64,000 nucleotides of DNA, taken from the NCBI RefSeq assembly GCF_030549525.1, contig NZ_CP130831.1:4241501-4305500 (forward strand), in the 5' to 3' direction. Source of the stretch: Stenotrophomonas sp. 704A1. Lineage in GTDB: Bacteria; Pseudomonadota; Gammaproteobacteria; Xanthomonadales; Xanthomonadaceae. Under the pieces are notes generated by a model. The model searched no databases. It saw only the letters and a program-made list of their open reading frames with translations, and was not told the DNA's origin. Shown piece after piece: positions 56,088-63,957 of this stretch; positions within the stretch are counted from its first letter, which is position 1, and every line of letters starts with the position of its first letter. Made by a program: the position numbers and the translations under genes.

Positions 56088-56297
56088 TCAGGCGACCTGG
56101 GCCAGGCCCAGCACCGGCAGCGCCAGGTCGTGGGTCGCGCGCGCCTTGGCCAGCAGATCGCCGGCCATGTCCAGGCAGGAGCCGCAGGTGGCACCACAAC
56201 CGGTACGCATGGTCAGCTCGGCCACCGACGTGACGCCATGGCTGGCGGCTTCGCGGATCTGGTGGTCGGTGACACCATTGCAGATGCAGACGTACAC
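56088..56297 (-). CDS. bfd: Bacterioferritin-associated ferredoxin Bfd
   Basis: Bfd is a [2Fe-2S] ferredoxin that reduces the bacterioferritin core so that iron can be used. From the GTG start at 56297 the 69-residue product begins VYVCICNGVTD, with cluster cysteines at residues 4, 6, 38 and 41 (the last two in ATCGSC). E. coli Bfd is 64 residues. A frame extending to 56372 adds 25 residues rich in Trp and Asp with no family support, so the GTG is preferred although its ribosome site is poor. It precedes bfr on the same strand by 140 bp, and a palindrome resembling a Fur site lies upstream. Confidence 0.85.
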   Translation of the reverse strand: MYVCICNGVTDHQIREAASHGVTSVAELTMRTGCGATCGSCLDMAGDLLAKARATHDLALPVLGLAQVA

Positions 56298-56352
56298 GGG
56301 CGGAAACCAGGGCAGCAGGCCAGTAGCGGCCTGGTCACTATTCCAATGGAAA

Positions 56353-56390
56353 CGAGAATGGTTGTCAATCAAAGACCTGAACCATTCTCG
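56353..56390. promoter_or_regulatory. Inverted repeat resembling Fur boxes, upstream of bfd
   Basis: CGAGAATGGTT at 56353-56363 and AACCATTCTCG at 56380-56390 form a perfect 11-bp inverted repeat, with a third near-match (GGTTGTCAAT) in between. The GAGAATG core is the half-site form seen in Fur boxes of related bacteria. It lies 55 bp upstream of bfd, in the position of its promoter, and iron control of bfd is known in other species. No -10/-35 was assigned. Confidence 0.5.
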
Positions 56391-56405
56391 ATACCGTTCA
56401 GACGG

Positions 56406-57026
56406 TCAGGTGGCCGGTCCGTCGCTCTGCGCCTTCTTGGGCCAGTAGCCCCGGCTGCGCGGGCGCTTGCGCGGGCGGTCATGGCCGGCAGTGTGGCCGG
56501 GCATCCAGGCCTCGGCGGCGCTCTTGGGCATGGCACTGATGCCCTGCCCCGCCACTCCCTGGGCCAGCGGCGCCAGGTGCCGCAGGGCACGCGCGTAGAC
56601 CCCTCGCTTGAACACCACCACGTGCTCGACCGGGTACCAGAAATCCACCCAGCGCCAGTGGTCGAATTCAGGCGAATCGGTATGGTCCAGGCGCACGTGG
56701 GCCTCGTCGCCGGTCAGGCGCAGCAGGAACCAGACCTGCTTCTGGCCGATGCAGACCTGCCGCTCGTTGCGACGGATGGCCCGTGCCGGCAGCTTGTAAC
56801 GCAGCCAGCCCGGTGTCGCCCCCAGCACTTCCACGTGCTCGGGCAGCAGGCCGGTCTCTTCCTGCAATTCACGATACATGGCCTCGACAGGCGTCTCATC
56901 GGTGTTCATGCCGCCCTGCGGGAACTGCCAGCCATCCCGGCGCACACGTCGTGCCCAGAACACCTGCCCGTCCTGCCGCATCAGCACGATGCCGACGTTC
57001 GGTCGATAGCCGTCCGGATCGATCAC
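56406..57026 (-). CDS. rppH: RNA pyrophosphohydrolase RppH
   Basis: RppH removes pyrophosphate from the 5' end of mRNA, which triggers RNase E-dependent decay. The 206-residue product starts [20 protein letters not shown] and has the Nudix box [20 protein letters not shown] at residues ~38-57. The core 160 residues align with E. coli RppH (176). A basic tail ([20 protein letters not shown]) extends the C-terminus. The start is GTG at 57026 with TAGGAG eleven bases upstream. It is transcribed away from the tRNA genes. Confidence 0.94.
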   Translation of the reverse strand: MIDPDGYRPNVGIVLMRQDGQVFWARRVRRDGWQFPQGGMNTDETPVEAMYRELQEETGLLPEHVEVLGATPGWLRYKLPARAIRRNERQVCIGQKQVWFLLRLTGDEAHVRLDHTDSPEFDHWRWVDFWYPVEHVVVFKRGVYARALRHLAPLAQGVAGQGISAMPKSAAEAWMPGHTAGHDRPRKRPRSRGYWPKKAQSDGPAT

Positions 57027-57147
57027 GATGCGGACTCCTAAGAAAATCTACTGGTCGGGACTATCCCATGCCGTCTGTCGGCCCACAAGCACGGCACAAA
57101 ACTGTTGACAGGCCCAGTACACATCAGCAGAATAGCGGGCTCACCAA

Positions 57148-57224
57148 GGCTATGTAGCTCAGCCGGTTAGAGCACAGCACTCATAATGCTGGGGTCGGTG
57201 GTTCGAGTCCACCCATAGCCACCA
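57148..57224 (+). tRNA. tRNA-Met (anticodon CAT), elongator type
   Basis: A complete cloverleaf of 77 nt. Acceptor arms GGCTATG and CATAGCC pair fully, the D-arm is GTAGCTCAGCCGGTTAGAGC, the anticodon loop CTCATAA sits between CAGCA and TGCTG, and the T-arm is GGTGGTTCGAGTCCACC. The encoded 3' end is ACCA. The layout and the TAGCTCAG...GTTAGAGC D-loop match elongator Met tRNA rather than the initiator, which lacks a base pair at the acceptor end. Confidence 0.95.
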
Positions 57225-57276
57225 CGTTGAAGTTGTCTTTCAATGTGAAAAGTGAGAAAATAGTTACACGCGACAT

Positions 57277-57351
57277 TGCCCCGTCGCCAAGCGGTAAGGC
57301 ACCTGACTCTGACTCAGGCATTCGGTGGTTCGAATCCATCCGGGGCAGCCA
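57277..57351 (+). tRNA. tRNA-Gln (anticodon CTG)
   Basis: A complete 75-nt tRNA: acceptor arms TGCCCCG and CGGGGCA, D-arm TCGCCAAGCGGTAAGGCA, anticodon loop CTCTGAC flanked by CCTGA and TCAGG, T-arm GGTGGTTCGAATCCATC, and an encoded GCCA end. It matches the layout of E. coli tRNA-Gln (75 nt). It follows tRNA-Met after 52 bp and both share the terminator at 57356-57397. Confidence 0.95.
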
Positions 57352-57355
57352 AATT

Positions 57356-57397
57356 AAACGCAAAAGGCCAGATCGAAAGATCTGGCCTTTTGCGTTT
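57356..57397. terminator. Terminator after the tRNA genes (19-bp perfect stem)
   Basis: AAACGCAAAAGGCCAGATC, a GAAA tetraloop and its exact complement form a 19-bp stem, with the T-rich strand CTTTTGCGTTTG ending it. It starts 5 bp after tRNA-Gln. Its symmetry allows activity in both directions. Confidence 0.92.
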
Positions 57398-57558
57398 GAT
57401 TTGGTCACGCATTCCACCTTATCCCCGCGCCTGTCGGCGCGCCCCCTTGAACAACAAGGGGGCTCTTCTCCAGAGAGAGGTCCGGGGTCGATATGCGAAG
57501 CCACGGGTAGTGCCGGTCGCTGGCCGGCAACCTGGAAATGCTTTACCCCCAGAACGAC

Positions 57559-57584
57559 AAAAGCCCGGCCGAAGCCGGGCTTTT
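57559..57584. terminator. Bidirectional terminator at the end of rplM-rpsI
   Basis: AAAAGCCCGGC, a CGAA loop and GCCGGGCTTTT form an 11-bp stem, with a T-run on both strands. On the minus strand it lies 50 bp past the rpsI stop and is the natural end of the ribosomal protein operon; on the plus strand it could back up the tRNA terminator. Confidence 0.92.
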
Positions 57585-57633
57585 GCGTTTCCAGCCAGCG
57601 GGCTCCCGAAGGAGCCCAACCAGGCGCGGCAAA

Positions 57634-58026
57634 TCAGCGCTTGGAGAACTGGGTGGCGCGGCGGGCCTTGTGCAGACCGACCTTCTTACGTTCGACTTCG
57701 CGGGCGTCGCGGGTCATGAAGCCAGCCTTGCGCAGCTCGGACTTCAGGGTTTCGTCGTACTCGACCAGAGCACGGGCGATGCCCAGACGGATCGCACCGG
57801 CCTGGCCGGTGGTGCCGCCGCCAGCGGCGGTGACCAGGATGTCGAAGCTTTCGGTGTTCTTGGTCAGCTCGAGCGGCTGGCGCACGATCATGCGCGCGGT
57901 CTCACGGCCGAAGAACTCGTCCAGCGGACGGCCATTGACGGTGATGTTGCCCGAACCCTTGCGCAGGAACACGCGAGCGGTGGAGGACTTGCGGCGGCCA
58001 GTGCCGTAGTTTTGAGTGATAGCCAT
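57634..58026 (-). CDS. rpsI: 30S ribosomal protein S9
   Basis: S9 is a small-subunit protein whose C-terminal tail contacts P-site tRNA. The 130-residue product has the family length, an N-terminal [20 protein letters not shown] motif, and the basic tail [11 protein letters not shown] that ends in Arg as usual. It follows rplM by 2 bp, the conserved rplM-rpsI order. Confidence 0.97.
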   Translation of the reverse strand: MAITQNYGTGRRKSSTARVFLRKGSGNITVNGRPLDEFFGRETARMIVRQPLELTKNTESFDILVTAAGGGTTGQAGAIRLGIARALVEYDETLKSELRKAGFMTRDAREVERKKVGLHKARRATQFSKR

Positions 58027-58028
58027 GA

Positions 58029-58457
58029 TTAGATATCCAGAACCTGCGGCTGCTGTGCGGCGTGCGGATGCTCAGTGCCGGCGTAGACCTTGAGCTTGCG
58101 GTACATCTGGCGACCCAGCGGGCCCTTCGGCAGCATGCCCTTCACGGCGATCTCGATCACGCGCTCCGGGTGGCGCTCCAGCGCCTGGGCCAGGGATTCG
58201 GTCTTCAGGTTGCCGATGTAACCGGTGAAACGGTGATACATCTTGTCCTGCAGCTTCTTGCCGGTGACGGCAATCTTTTCTGCATTGATGACGACCAGGT
58301 AGTCGCCGGTATCAACGTGCGGGGTGTAGACCGGCTTGTGCTTGCCACGCAGACGGCGGGCCAGCTCGGTGGCGAGACGGCCCAGGGTCTTGCCCTCGGC
58401 GTCGACGAGGTACCAGTCGCGCTGGACGGTCTCGTTCTTGGCAGTGAAAGTGCTCAT
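58029..58457 (-). CDS. rplM: 50S ribosomal protein L13
   Basis: L13 is one of the first proteins to bind 23S rRNA in 50S assembly and is an autoregulator in E. coli. The 142-residue product has the usual length and shows [20 protein letters not shown] near the start, [20 protein letters not shown] in the middle and [20 protein letters not shown] near the end. It is the first gene of rplM-rpsI and is divergent from coq7, 194 bp away. Confidence 0.97.
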   Translation of the reverse strand: MSTFTAKNETVQRDWYLVDAEGKTLGRLATELARRLRGKHKPVYTPHVDTGDYLVVINAEKIAVTGKKLQDKMYHRFTGYIGNLKTESLAQALERHPERVIEIAVKGMLPKGPLGRQMYRKLKVYAGTEHPHAAQQPQVLDI

Positions 58458-58651
58458 GAAGAACTCTGGTTAGGTCGGGCTCATTGCGGCGAAGGACTCG
58501 CCGGAACTCTGCCACGCGTTGTGAAAGGTGAAGCGTAAGAGGCGGGATTGTACTCACCCTGGTCGGCGGGTGCAAGCCGCCCCCAGCACCGGGTTGGCAG
58601 GGCGCCGGGGCCGGGCGAGAATCTCAGGTCCCCGCCCCACCCCGTGCCGCC

Positions 58652-59296
58652 ATGACCGTGCTCCGCCAGAACACCCCACTGGACCACCTGCTGACCGAGG
58701 CGCAGCGCGCGCTGGACACGGTGTTCGGCAATCCGCCGGCGGCCCGCCCCTACCCGGCCACGGACACCGCGGAGCCCGGCATGGACAGCGCCCAGCGCCG
58801 CCACGCCGCAGGCCTGATGCGGATCAACCACGTCGGCGAGGTCTGCGCCCAGGGCCTGTACTTCGGCCAGGCCGCCGTGGCCCGCGACCCGGCCACCCGC
58901 GAACACCTGCTGGAAGCGGCGCAGGAAGAGACCGACCACCTGGCCTGGTGCGCCACCCGGCTGGGCGAACTGGACAGCCGGCCGAGCCTGTTCAACCCGT
59001 TGTGGTATGCCGGCAGCTACACCATCGGCACCCTGGCCGGGCTGCGCGGCGACGGCTGGAACCTGGGCTTCGTGGTGGAAACCGAGCGCCAGGTGGAGGC
59101 CCACCTGGACGAGCACCTGGTCGACCTTCCAGCGGCCGACCTGCGCAGCCGTGCCGTCATCCAGGTGATGAAGGAAGACGAGGCCCGGCATGCCGAACAC
59201 GCCGAACAGGCCGGCGCGCGCCGCCTGCCGTTCCCGATTCCGGGCGCGATGGCGCTGGCGTCCAAGGTCATGAAGACCATCGCCTACCGCATCTGA
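58652..59296 (+). CDS. coq7: Demethoxyubiquinone hydroxylase Coq7
   Basis: Coq7 adds the last ring hydroxyl in ubiquinone synthesis. It is a di-iron enzyme of the ferritin-like fold and sits at the inner face of the membrane. The 214-residue product shows iron-ligand motifs [16 protein letters not shown] near residue 60, [13 protein letters not shown] near 95, and [18 protein letters not shown] near 175. The first 45 residues are variable. E. coli uses the flavoprotein UbiF instead; Coq7 is common in pseudomonads and xanthomonads. Start ATG at 58652. Confidence 0.93.
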   Translation: MTVLRQNTPLDHLLTEAQRALDTVFGNPPAARPYPATDTAEPGMDSAQRRHAAGLMRINHVGEVCAQGLYFGQAAVARDPATREHLLEAAQEETDHLAWCATRLGELDSRPSLFNPLWYAGSYTIGTLAGLRGDGWNLGFVVETERQVEAHLDEHLVDLPAADLRSRAVIQVMKEDEARHAEHAEQAGARRLPFPIPGAMALASKVMKTIAYRI

Positions 59297-59366
59297 ATGG
59301 CGGCCCCCAGCCACGGAGGGGGCCTGCCCGGGCACGCCGGGGCCCGGCTGTTGCCCGGGCCACCTT

Positions 59367-59687
59367 TCAGTTCGGCGATACCAGCTTCAGCCCGATCACG
59401 CCGGCCACGATCAGGCCCACGCAGGCCAGGCGCGCCGGTGAGGCACTGTCATTGAACAGGTAGATGCCCAGCACCGCCACGCCCATGGCGCCGATGCCGG
59501 TCCAGATCGCATAGGCGGTGCCGACCGGGATGCTCTTCATCGCCTGGCTCATCAGGTACAGGCTGATCAGCGCCGACACCACCGTGGCAGCGGTCGGCAG
59601 GGGTTTGCTGAAGCCTTCGGAGTACTTCATTCCAAGGGCGAATCCGATCTCGAACAGACCGGCCAGCAGCAGATAGATCCAGGGCAT
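59367..59687 (-). CDS. sugE: Small multidrug resistance protein, SugE/Gdx type (guanidinium exporter)
   Basis: A 106-residue four-helix SMR protein. SugE/Gdx members export guanidinium in a proton antiport. The helices begin WIYLLLAGLFEIGFALGMKY with the essential glutamate near residue 13, then LPTAATVVSALISLYLMSQA, GTAYAIWTGIGAMGVAVLGI and LACVGLIVAGVIGLKLVS. The sequence AGLFEIGFALGMKYSEGF is closer to SugE than to EmrE. The start at 59687 follows AAGGAGCCCCCACCC. An intrinsic terminator lies only 33 bp upstream, and a leader of 165 bp separates it from speD, suggesting attenuation. Confidence 0.87.
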   Translation of the reverse strand: MPWIYLLLAGLFEIGFALGMKYSEGFSKPLPTAATVVSALISLYLMSQAMKSIPVGTAYAIWTGIGAMGVAVLGIYLFNDSASPARLACVGLIVAGVIGLKLVSPN

Positions 59688-59713
59688 GGGTGGGGGCTCC
59701 TTACCTTGTGGGG

Positions 59714-59748
59714 AAAAGAAACGGCCCGGTGTTTTCACACCGGGCCGT
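59714..59748 (-). terminator. Intrinsic terminator between speD and sugE
   Basis: On the minus strand ACGGCCCGGTG, a TGAAAA loop and CACCGGGCCGT are followed by TTCTTTT. The stem has 11 pairs. It could end speD, but lies 104 bp past the speD stop and just 27 bp before sugE, which has no room for a promoter in between. It may therefore be an attenuator in the sugE leader. Confidence 0.88.
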
Positions 59749-59762
59749 AGGTCGGTACATCG

Positions 59763-59817
59763 CCGTGGAACTGAAGATTGCGCAGGGCGCAGGTTCCACG
59801 GGGCGGGTCGTCCCGCC
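59763..59817 (-). promoter_or_regulatory. Two hairpins in the sugE leader, one with an ACGA loop
   Basis: On the minus strand GGCGGG-ACGA-CCCGCC (59802-59817) is a six-pair stem with an ACGA tetraloop. It is immediately followed by CCGTGGAAC/GTTCCACGG arms (59793-59801 and 59763-59771). Guanidine-II (mini-ykkC) riboswitches, which often control sugE, consist of two hairpins with ACGR loops. Only one ACGR-loop hairpin is present here and the second hairpin has a different loop, so the match is partial. Confidence 0.4.
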
Positions 59818-59852
59818 TGGGTGGCGATGCCTGCCGGCACCGCGCACGGGTC

Positions 59853-60647
59853 TTACTCGGACAGGTTGCGGCCGTGGAACAGCTCTTCGATCTCGCGCTT
59901 GAGCAGCGCCTCGATCTTCATGCGCTCCTTGAACGACAGGTTCTTGGCCTTTTCCTCGAACAGGTACTGGTCCAGGTCGAAGTCCTTCAGGTGCATCTTC
60001 GTGTGGAAGATGTTCTCCTGGTAGACATTGACGTCGAACATCTCGTAACGCGACTTGATGTTCTTGGCCAGGAAGTTCTGGATCGAGTTGATCTTGTGAT
60101 CGATGTAGTGCTTCTTGCCCTTCACATCACGGGTGAAGCCACGGACACGGTAGTCCATGATCACGATGTCCGATTCCAGGCTCTCGATCAGGTAGTTCAA
60201 CGCCTTCAACGGCGAGATCACGCCGCAGGTGGCAACGTCGATATCGGCGCGGAAGGTGGCAATGCCTTCCTGCGGGTGCGTTTCCGGATAGGTGTGCACG
60301 GTGATGTGCGACTTGTCCATATGCGCGACCACGGCGTCGGGAATGAGCTCCTTGCCGGCCTGCTTCTTGTCGATCACCGGTTCTTCGGAGATCAGGATCG
60401 TCACCGAGGCGCCCTGCGGATCATAGTCCTGGCGGGCCACGTTGAGGATGTTGGCGCCGATGATCTCAGCGACATCGGTCAAGATCTGAGTCAGCCTGTC
60501 GGCGTTGTACTCTTCATCGATGTATTCAATGTAACGCTGACGCTCCTCTTCGGTGCGCGCGTAACACACGTCATAGATGTTGAAGCTCAGCGCCTTGGTG
60601 AGGTTGTTGAAACCCTGCAGCCTCAGGCGAGGCAACGGCTTGACCAC
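59853..60647 (-). CDS. speD: S-adenosylmethionine decarboxylase (prokaryotic class 1)
   Basis: SpeD makes decarboxylated SAM, the aminopropyl donor for spermidine. It is a pyruvoyl enzyme that cuts itself. The 264-residue proenzyme is the same length as E. coli SpeD. The cleavage site lies at the Lys-Ser bond in [15 protein letters not shown] near residue 112, and [20 protein letters not shown] follows. The start is GTG at 60647 with AGGA ten bases upstream. It is divergent from clp, an arrangement conserved in xanthomonads. speE is not in the window. Confidence 0.94.
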   Translation of the reverse strand: MVKPLPRLRLQGFNNLTKALSFNIYDVCYARTEEERQRYIEYIDEEYNADRLTQILTDVAEIIGANILNVARQDYDPQGASVTILISEEPVIDKKQAGKELIPDAVVAHMDKSHITVHTYPETHPQEGIATFRADIDVATCGVISPLKALNYLIESLESDIVIMDYRVRGFTRDVKGKKHYIDHKINSIQNFLAKNIKSRYEMFDVNVYQENIFHTKMHLKDFDLDQYLFEEKAKNLSFKERMKIEALLKREIEELFHGRNLSE

Positions 60648-60730
60648 GGCGGTCGATTCCTGTGTAAGAAGGGAAAGGAGGAATTATGAGGCAAACTGCC
60701 CCCGGGGGGAACGTGAAGACGCCCAGGTTC

Positions 60731-60745
60731 TGGCACACTGTTTGC
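60731..60745 (+). promoter_or_regulatory. Sigma-54 promoter consensus upstream of clp
   Basis: TGGCACACTGTTTGC matches the sigma-54 (RpoN) consensus TGGCAC-N5-TTGC in every specified position, with GG and GC 12 bp apart. It reads toward clp; transcription would start near 60757, giving a leader of about 64 nt. A short inverted repeat CTTAAC/GTTAAG at 60747-60768 overlaps the predicted start. Whether it is used is unknown. Confidence 0.6.
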
Positions 60746-60820
60746 CCTTAACAATTGCGCTGGTTAAGCTCCGCTATCGACCCCGTGAATCCGTTCATGC
60801 GCAGAGGGAGCGCCCCTATC

Positions 60821-61486
60821 GTGTCAACCGTGCGCCTAGCTAGCAGCCCATTGGCCTTGGACATCGCAACTATCGATCGCTTCCTGGCGCATAGCCATCG
60901 GCGGCGCTACCCCACCCGGACCGACGTCTTCCGACCCGGCGACCCGGCGGGCACCCTGTATTACGTCATCAGCGGCTCGGTCTCGATCATGGCCGAGGAA
61001 GATGACGACCGTGAGCTGGTGCTGGGCTATTTCGGCGCTGGCGAGTTCGTCGGCGAGATGGGCCTGTTCGTGGAGTCGGACCGCCGCGAGGTGATCCTGC
61101 GCACCCGGACCGCCTGCGAGCTGGCCGAAATCAGCTACGAGCGCCTGCATCAGCTGTTCCTCGGCCCGCTGTCGGCCGATGCCCCGCGCCTGCTGTATGC
61201 GCTGGGCCAGCAGATCTCCAAGCGCCTGCTCGACACCAGCCGCAAGGCCAGCCGCCTGGCGTTCCTGGATGTCACCGACCGCATCGTGCGCACCCTGCAC
61301 GATCTGGCCCAGGAACCGGAGTCGATGAGCCACCCACAGGGCAGCCAGCTGCGCGTTTCGCGCCAGGAGCTGGCCCGACTGGTCGGCTGCTCGCGTGAAA
61401 TGGCCGGCCGGGTCCTGAAGAAGCTCCAGACCGATGGCCTGCTGCACGCCCGCGGCAAGACCGTGGTGCTGTACGGCACGCGTTGA
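60821..61486 (+). CDS. clp: Global regulator Clp (CRP-like protein)
   Basis: Clp is the CRP homologue of xanthomonads. In Xanthomonas it binds DNA without cAMP and is inhibited by cyclic-di-GMP, controlling extracellular enzymes, exopolysaccharide and virulence genes. The 221-residue product has a cyclic-nucleotide-type beta-roll (FLAHSHRRRYPTRTDVFRPG, GYFGAGEFVGEMGLFVESD) and a C-terminal helix-turn-helix VSRQELARLVGCSREMAGRV. The GTG at 60821 is favoured because AGGGAG lies 10 bases upstream; an ATG at 60797 has none. It is near-identical in pattern to Clp of X. campestris over the core. It is divergent from speD with a sigma-54-type site upstream. Confidence 0.95.
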   Translation: MSTVRLASSPLALDIATIDRFLAHSHRRRYPTRTDVFRPGDPAGTLYYVISGSVSIMAEEDDDRELVLGYFGAGEFVGEMGLFVESDRREVILRTRTACELAEISYERLHQLFLGPLSADAPRLLYALGQQISKRLLDTSRKASRLAFLDVTDRIVRTLHDLAQEPESMSHPQGSQLRVSRQELARLVGCSREMAGRVLKKLQTDGLLHARGKTVVLYGTR

Positions 61487-61498
61487 GCAACCTGTTGT

Positions 61499-61563
61499 CC
61501 GCCGGGCACCGCCCGGCGCCACCCCGCCGTCTCCATCACGGTAGCGCCGGGCCATGCCCGGCC
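61499..61563. repeat. Facing SMAG palindromes after clp
   Basis: GCCGGGCACCGCCCGGC with GCCACC and then GGTAGCGCCGGGCCATGCCC with GGCC lie 12 bp after the clp stop. The pair has tail-to-tail orientation, opposite to the dimers at 361-776. Confidence 0.82.
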
Positions 61564-61626
61564 GATCCAGGCACATGCGACCCACCATCGCATGTCCCGC
61601 ACACCCACATCCGCTAGGCTGGGGTC

Positions 61627-62388
61627 ATGGAGCTTGGCAGCGAATTCTGGTGGTTCATCCTGATCGGCCTCGGCGCGCAGCTGGTGGATGGCGCGCTGGG
61701 CATGGCATTCGGGCTGGTGTCCTCGTCGGTGCTGCTGAGCATGGGGCTGCCCCCGGCGCAGGTCAGCGCCAGCATCCACACGGCCGAAGTGTTCACCACC
61801 GGCGCCTCCGGTGTGTCGCATCTGGTGGCCGGCAATGTCGACAAACGCCTGTTCCTGCGTCTGGCTGTGCCCGGCGCAGTGGGCGGCGCGCTGGGTGCGT
61901 ACGTCCTGACCCAGATCCCCGGCGACCTGATCCGGCCGCTGATCTATCTGTATCTGCTGGTGCTGGCCATCATCATCCTGGCCCGCGCCGCCGGCCGCTG
62001 GATGCCCAAGGGCGAGATCCGCCGGGTGCCGGTGCTGGGCTTCTTCGCCGGCCTGCTGGATGCCAGCGGCGGTGGCGGCTGGGGCCCGGTGGCCACCTCC
62101 ACCCTGCTCGCCCGTGGCGGCCAGGCGCGGACCACCATCGGCACGGTCAATGCCGCTGAATTCGTGGTCACCGTGACCATTTCCGCCACGTTCCTGCTGT
62201 CGATGGGCCTGCAGCACCTGCAGATCGTCGCCGGCCTGCTGGTCGGCGGCATGATGGCCGCACCGGTGGCGGCGATGCTGGTCAAACGGGTGAAGGAGCG
62301 CTGGGTGCTGGTCGCCGTGGGTGTGCTGGTGCTGGGCATCAGCCTGTTCCAGATCGGCCATGCGGTGTACGGCCACCTGTACCGCTGA
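61627..62388 (+). CDS. TauE/SafE-family sulfite exporter-like membrane protein
   Basis: A 253-residue integral membrane protein with about eight helices. The family includes sulfite, sulfoacetate and organosulfur exporters. Two repeat signatures are seen: GAQLVDGALGMAFGLVSSSV near residue 18 and GLLDASGGGGWGPVATSTLL near 148, each at the start of one half of the inverted topology. VFTTGASGVSHLVAGNVDKR follows the first. The ATG at 61627 lies only 7 bp after a TAGGCT box and lacks a ribosome site, so the mRNA may be leaderless. Substrate unknown. Confidence 0.88.
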   Translation: MELGSEFWWFILIGLGAQLVDGALGMAFGLVSSSVLLSMGLPPAQVSASIHTAEVFTTGASGVSHLVAGNVDKRLFLRLAVPGAVGGALGAYVLTQIPGDLIRPLIYLYLLVLAIIILARAAGRWMPKGEIRRVPVLGFFAGLLDASGGGGWGPVATSTLLARGGQARTTIGTVNAAEFVVTVTISATFLLSMGLQHLQIVAGLLVGGMMAAPVAAMLVKRVKERWVLVAVGVLVLGISLFQIGHAVYGHLYR

Positions 62389-62394
62389 CCGTCC

Positions 62395-62417
62395 GCCGGG
62401 CATGGCCCGGCGCTACC
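62395..62417. repeat. SMAG palindrome after the TauE/SafE gene
   Basis: GCCGGGCATGGCCCGGC with GCTACC, identical to those at 25641 and 36261. It lies 6 bp after the transporter stop codon, between two convergent genes. Confidence 0.88.
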
Positions 62418-62449
62418 CCCGCCGCTTCCGGTAACGCCGGGGGATCCGT

Positions 62450-63166
62450 CTACGCCTTCTCGCCGCCGCGGTCGACGCAGCCCCAGTTGAGGATGCGGGT
62501 TCCGGCCGGCAGCACGCTGCGGAAGAAGGCCACCTTGGCCGGCTTCGGATTGACCACCACCGGGGCCTTGGCCGCCAGCAGCAGGGGCAGATCGGCCGTG
62601 CTGTCGGAGTAGGCGATATCGATGTCGCCGTAGCCGCGCTCGCGCAGCATGCGCATCTTTTCCTCGTTGTGGCAGTGCCGGGTCGGGCCGACGCCGCCCA
62701 GGCGCGGGCCGACTTCGGTGCCGATCACCGGCACGTCCTGGTGGGCGACGAACGCCAGGATCGCGCGCGCCAGTTCCGGCGGCGCGCCGGTGGCCACCAC
62801 CACGCGATCGCCCCTGGCCCGGTGCGCGGCAAAGACCTCCAGCGCCTGCGGCAGCAGCTTGGCCCGCATCTGCGCCTCATGCCGGATCACGTAGGCATCG
62901 ATCACCCGGTTGAACTCCCGCGCCCGGTGCAGGCCGAAACTGCCGATCCACACATAGATCGAAATGCCGGCGCGGCGGGTGGGCAGCATCGCCACCATCG
63001 GTCCGGCGATCGGGGTGACCAGCAGCGCCGCCAGCATCCGCAGCGGGTTGCGCTTGATCAGCGAGGCAAACAGATGGGTGCCCGAATCGCCGTCGTACAG
63101 CGTGTGGTCGAAGTCGAAGACCACCAGCGGCGCATCCTCGCGCGGCGTTGGATAGTGCGTTTTCAT
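62450..63166 (-). CDS. HAD-IB family phosphatase
   Basis: A 238-residue phosphatase of the haloacid dehalogenase superfamily, subfamily IB, to which SerB and PgpC belong. The nucleophile motif is [15 protein letters not shown] near residue 17 (the first Asp acts in catalysis), motif II is [12 protein letters not shown] near 125, the lysine is in EEKMRMLRE and motif IV is [11 protein letters not shown] near 190. The helix-rich cap with [15 protein letters not shown] lies between motifs I and II and could approach the membrane, as in PgpC. The ATG overlaps the trpC stop in ATGA. Substrate unknown. Confidence 0.85.
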   Translation of the reverse strand: MKTHYPTPREDAPLVVFDFDHTLYDGDSGTHLFASLIKRNPLRMLAALLVTPIAGPMVAMLPTRRAGISIYVWIGSFGLHRAREFNRVIDAYVIRHEAQMRAKLLPQALEVFAAHRARGDRVVVATGAPPELARAILAFVAHQDVPVIGTEVGPRLGGVGPTRHCHNEEKMRMLRERGYGDIDIAYSDSTADLPLLLAAKAPVVVNPKPAKVAFFRSVLPAGTRILNWGCVDRGGEKA

Positions 63167-63957
63167 GCCGCGAAGAATAGCTGACGCAGGCCCTCGCCCG
63201 GCTCTTCCACGCGCATGAAGGCCTCGCCGACCAGGAACCCGTGGATGCCGGCATCGCGCATCAGGGCCACGTCCTGCGGGCCGAGGATGCCGCTCTCGGT
63301 GACCAGCAGGCGGTCGCGTGGCACGGCGTTGCGCATGTCCAGCGTGGTCTGCAGCGAGACTTCGAAGGTGCGCAGGTTGCGGTTGTTGATGCCGATCATC
63401 GGCGCCGGCACCTGCAGCGCGCGCTCCAGCTCGTCGATGTCGTGCACTTCCACCAGCACGTCCATGCCCAGCGACATCGCCAGTTCGGACAGGGTGGCCA
63501 GCTGGGTGTCATCCAGCGCGGCGACGATCAGCAGGATGCAGTCGGCGCCCAGCACGCGCGCCTCGACCACCTGATAGGGGTCGATCACGAAGTCCTTGCG
63601 CAGCACCGGCAGCGTGCAGGCGTCGCGGGCCTGCTGCAGGTAGGCGTCGGCCCCCTGGAAGAAATCGACATCGGTCAGCACCGACAGGCAGCTGGCACCA
63701 CCGAACTCGTAGCTCACGGCGATGTCGGCCGGGCGGAAGTCGGGGCGGATCACGCCCTTGGACGGACTGGCCTTCTTCACCTCGGCGATCACCGCCGGAT
63801 CGCCATTGGCGATCGCCGCCTGCAGCGCACGCACGAAGCCACGGACCGGGGGGGCGCTGGCCAGTGCGGCCTGCAGCGCCTCGAGCGGGCGCTGGGCGCG
63901 GCGCTGGGCCACTTCTTCGGCCTTGCGGGCCAGGATCGTCTGCAGGATGTCACTCAT
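63163..63957 (-). CDS. trpC: Indole-3-glycerol-phosphate synthase
   Basis: TrpC closes the indole ring in tryptophan synthesis, turning CdRP into indole-3-glycerol phosphate. The 264-residue product is a single-domain (beta/alpha)8 barrel, not the TrpC-TrpF fusion of E. coli. Visible sites are [17 protein letters not shown] near residue 58, [12 protein letters not shown] near 120, [12 protein letters not shown] near 170, [13 protein letters not shown] near 185 and LLVTESGI near 218. The end overlaps the HAD phosphatase start by 4 bp. In xanthomonads trpC follows trpG and trpD, which would lie beyond the right edge. Confidence 0.96.
   Translation of the reverse strand: MSDILQTILARKAEEVAQRRAQRPLEALQAALASAPPVRGFVRALQAAIANGDPAVIAEVKKASPSKGVIRPDFRPADIAVSYEFGGASCLSVLTDVDFFQGADAYLQQARDACTLPVLRKDFVIDPYQVVEARVLGADCILLIVAALDDTQLATLSELAMSLGMDVLVEVHDIDELERALQVPAPMIGINNRNLRTFEVSLQTTLDMRNAVPRDRLLVTESGILGPQDVALMRDAGIHGFLVGEAFMRVEEPGEGLRQLFFAA

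Noticed and set aside
56298..56372. Longer N-terminus of Bfd from an upstream ATG
   Set aside because: The extra 25 residues have no family counterpart, and the Fur-like inverted repeat would then lie at the start of the coding region. The GTG giving VYVCIC fits the family.
59690..59852. Full guanidine-I (ykkC) riboswitch before sugE
   Set aside because: The conserved ykkC core segments, such as GGUCCGAGAG and the AAAAGCCCGGG stretch, are not present. Only the ACGA hairpin hint of guanidine-II remains.
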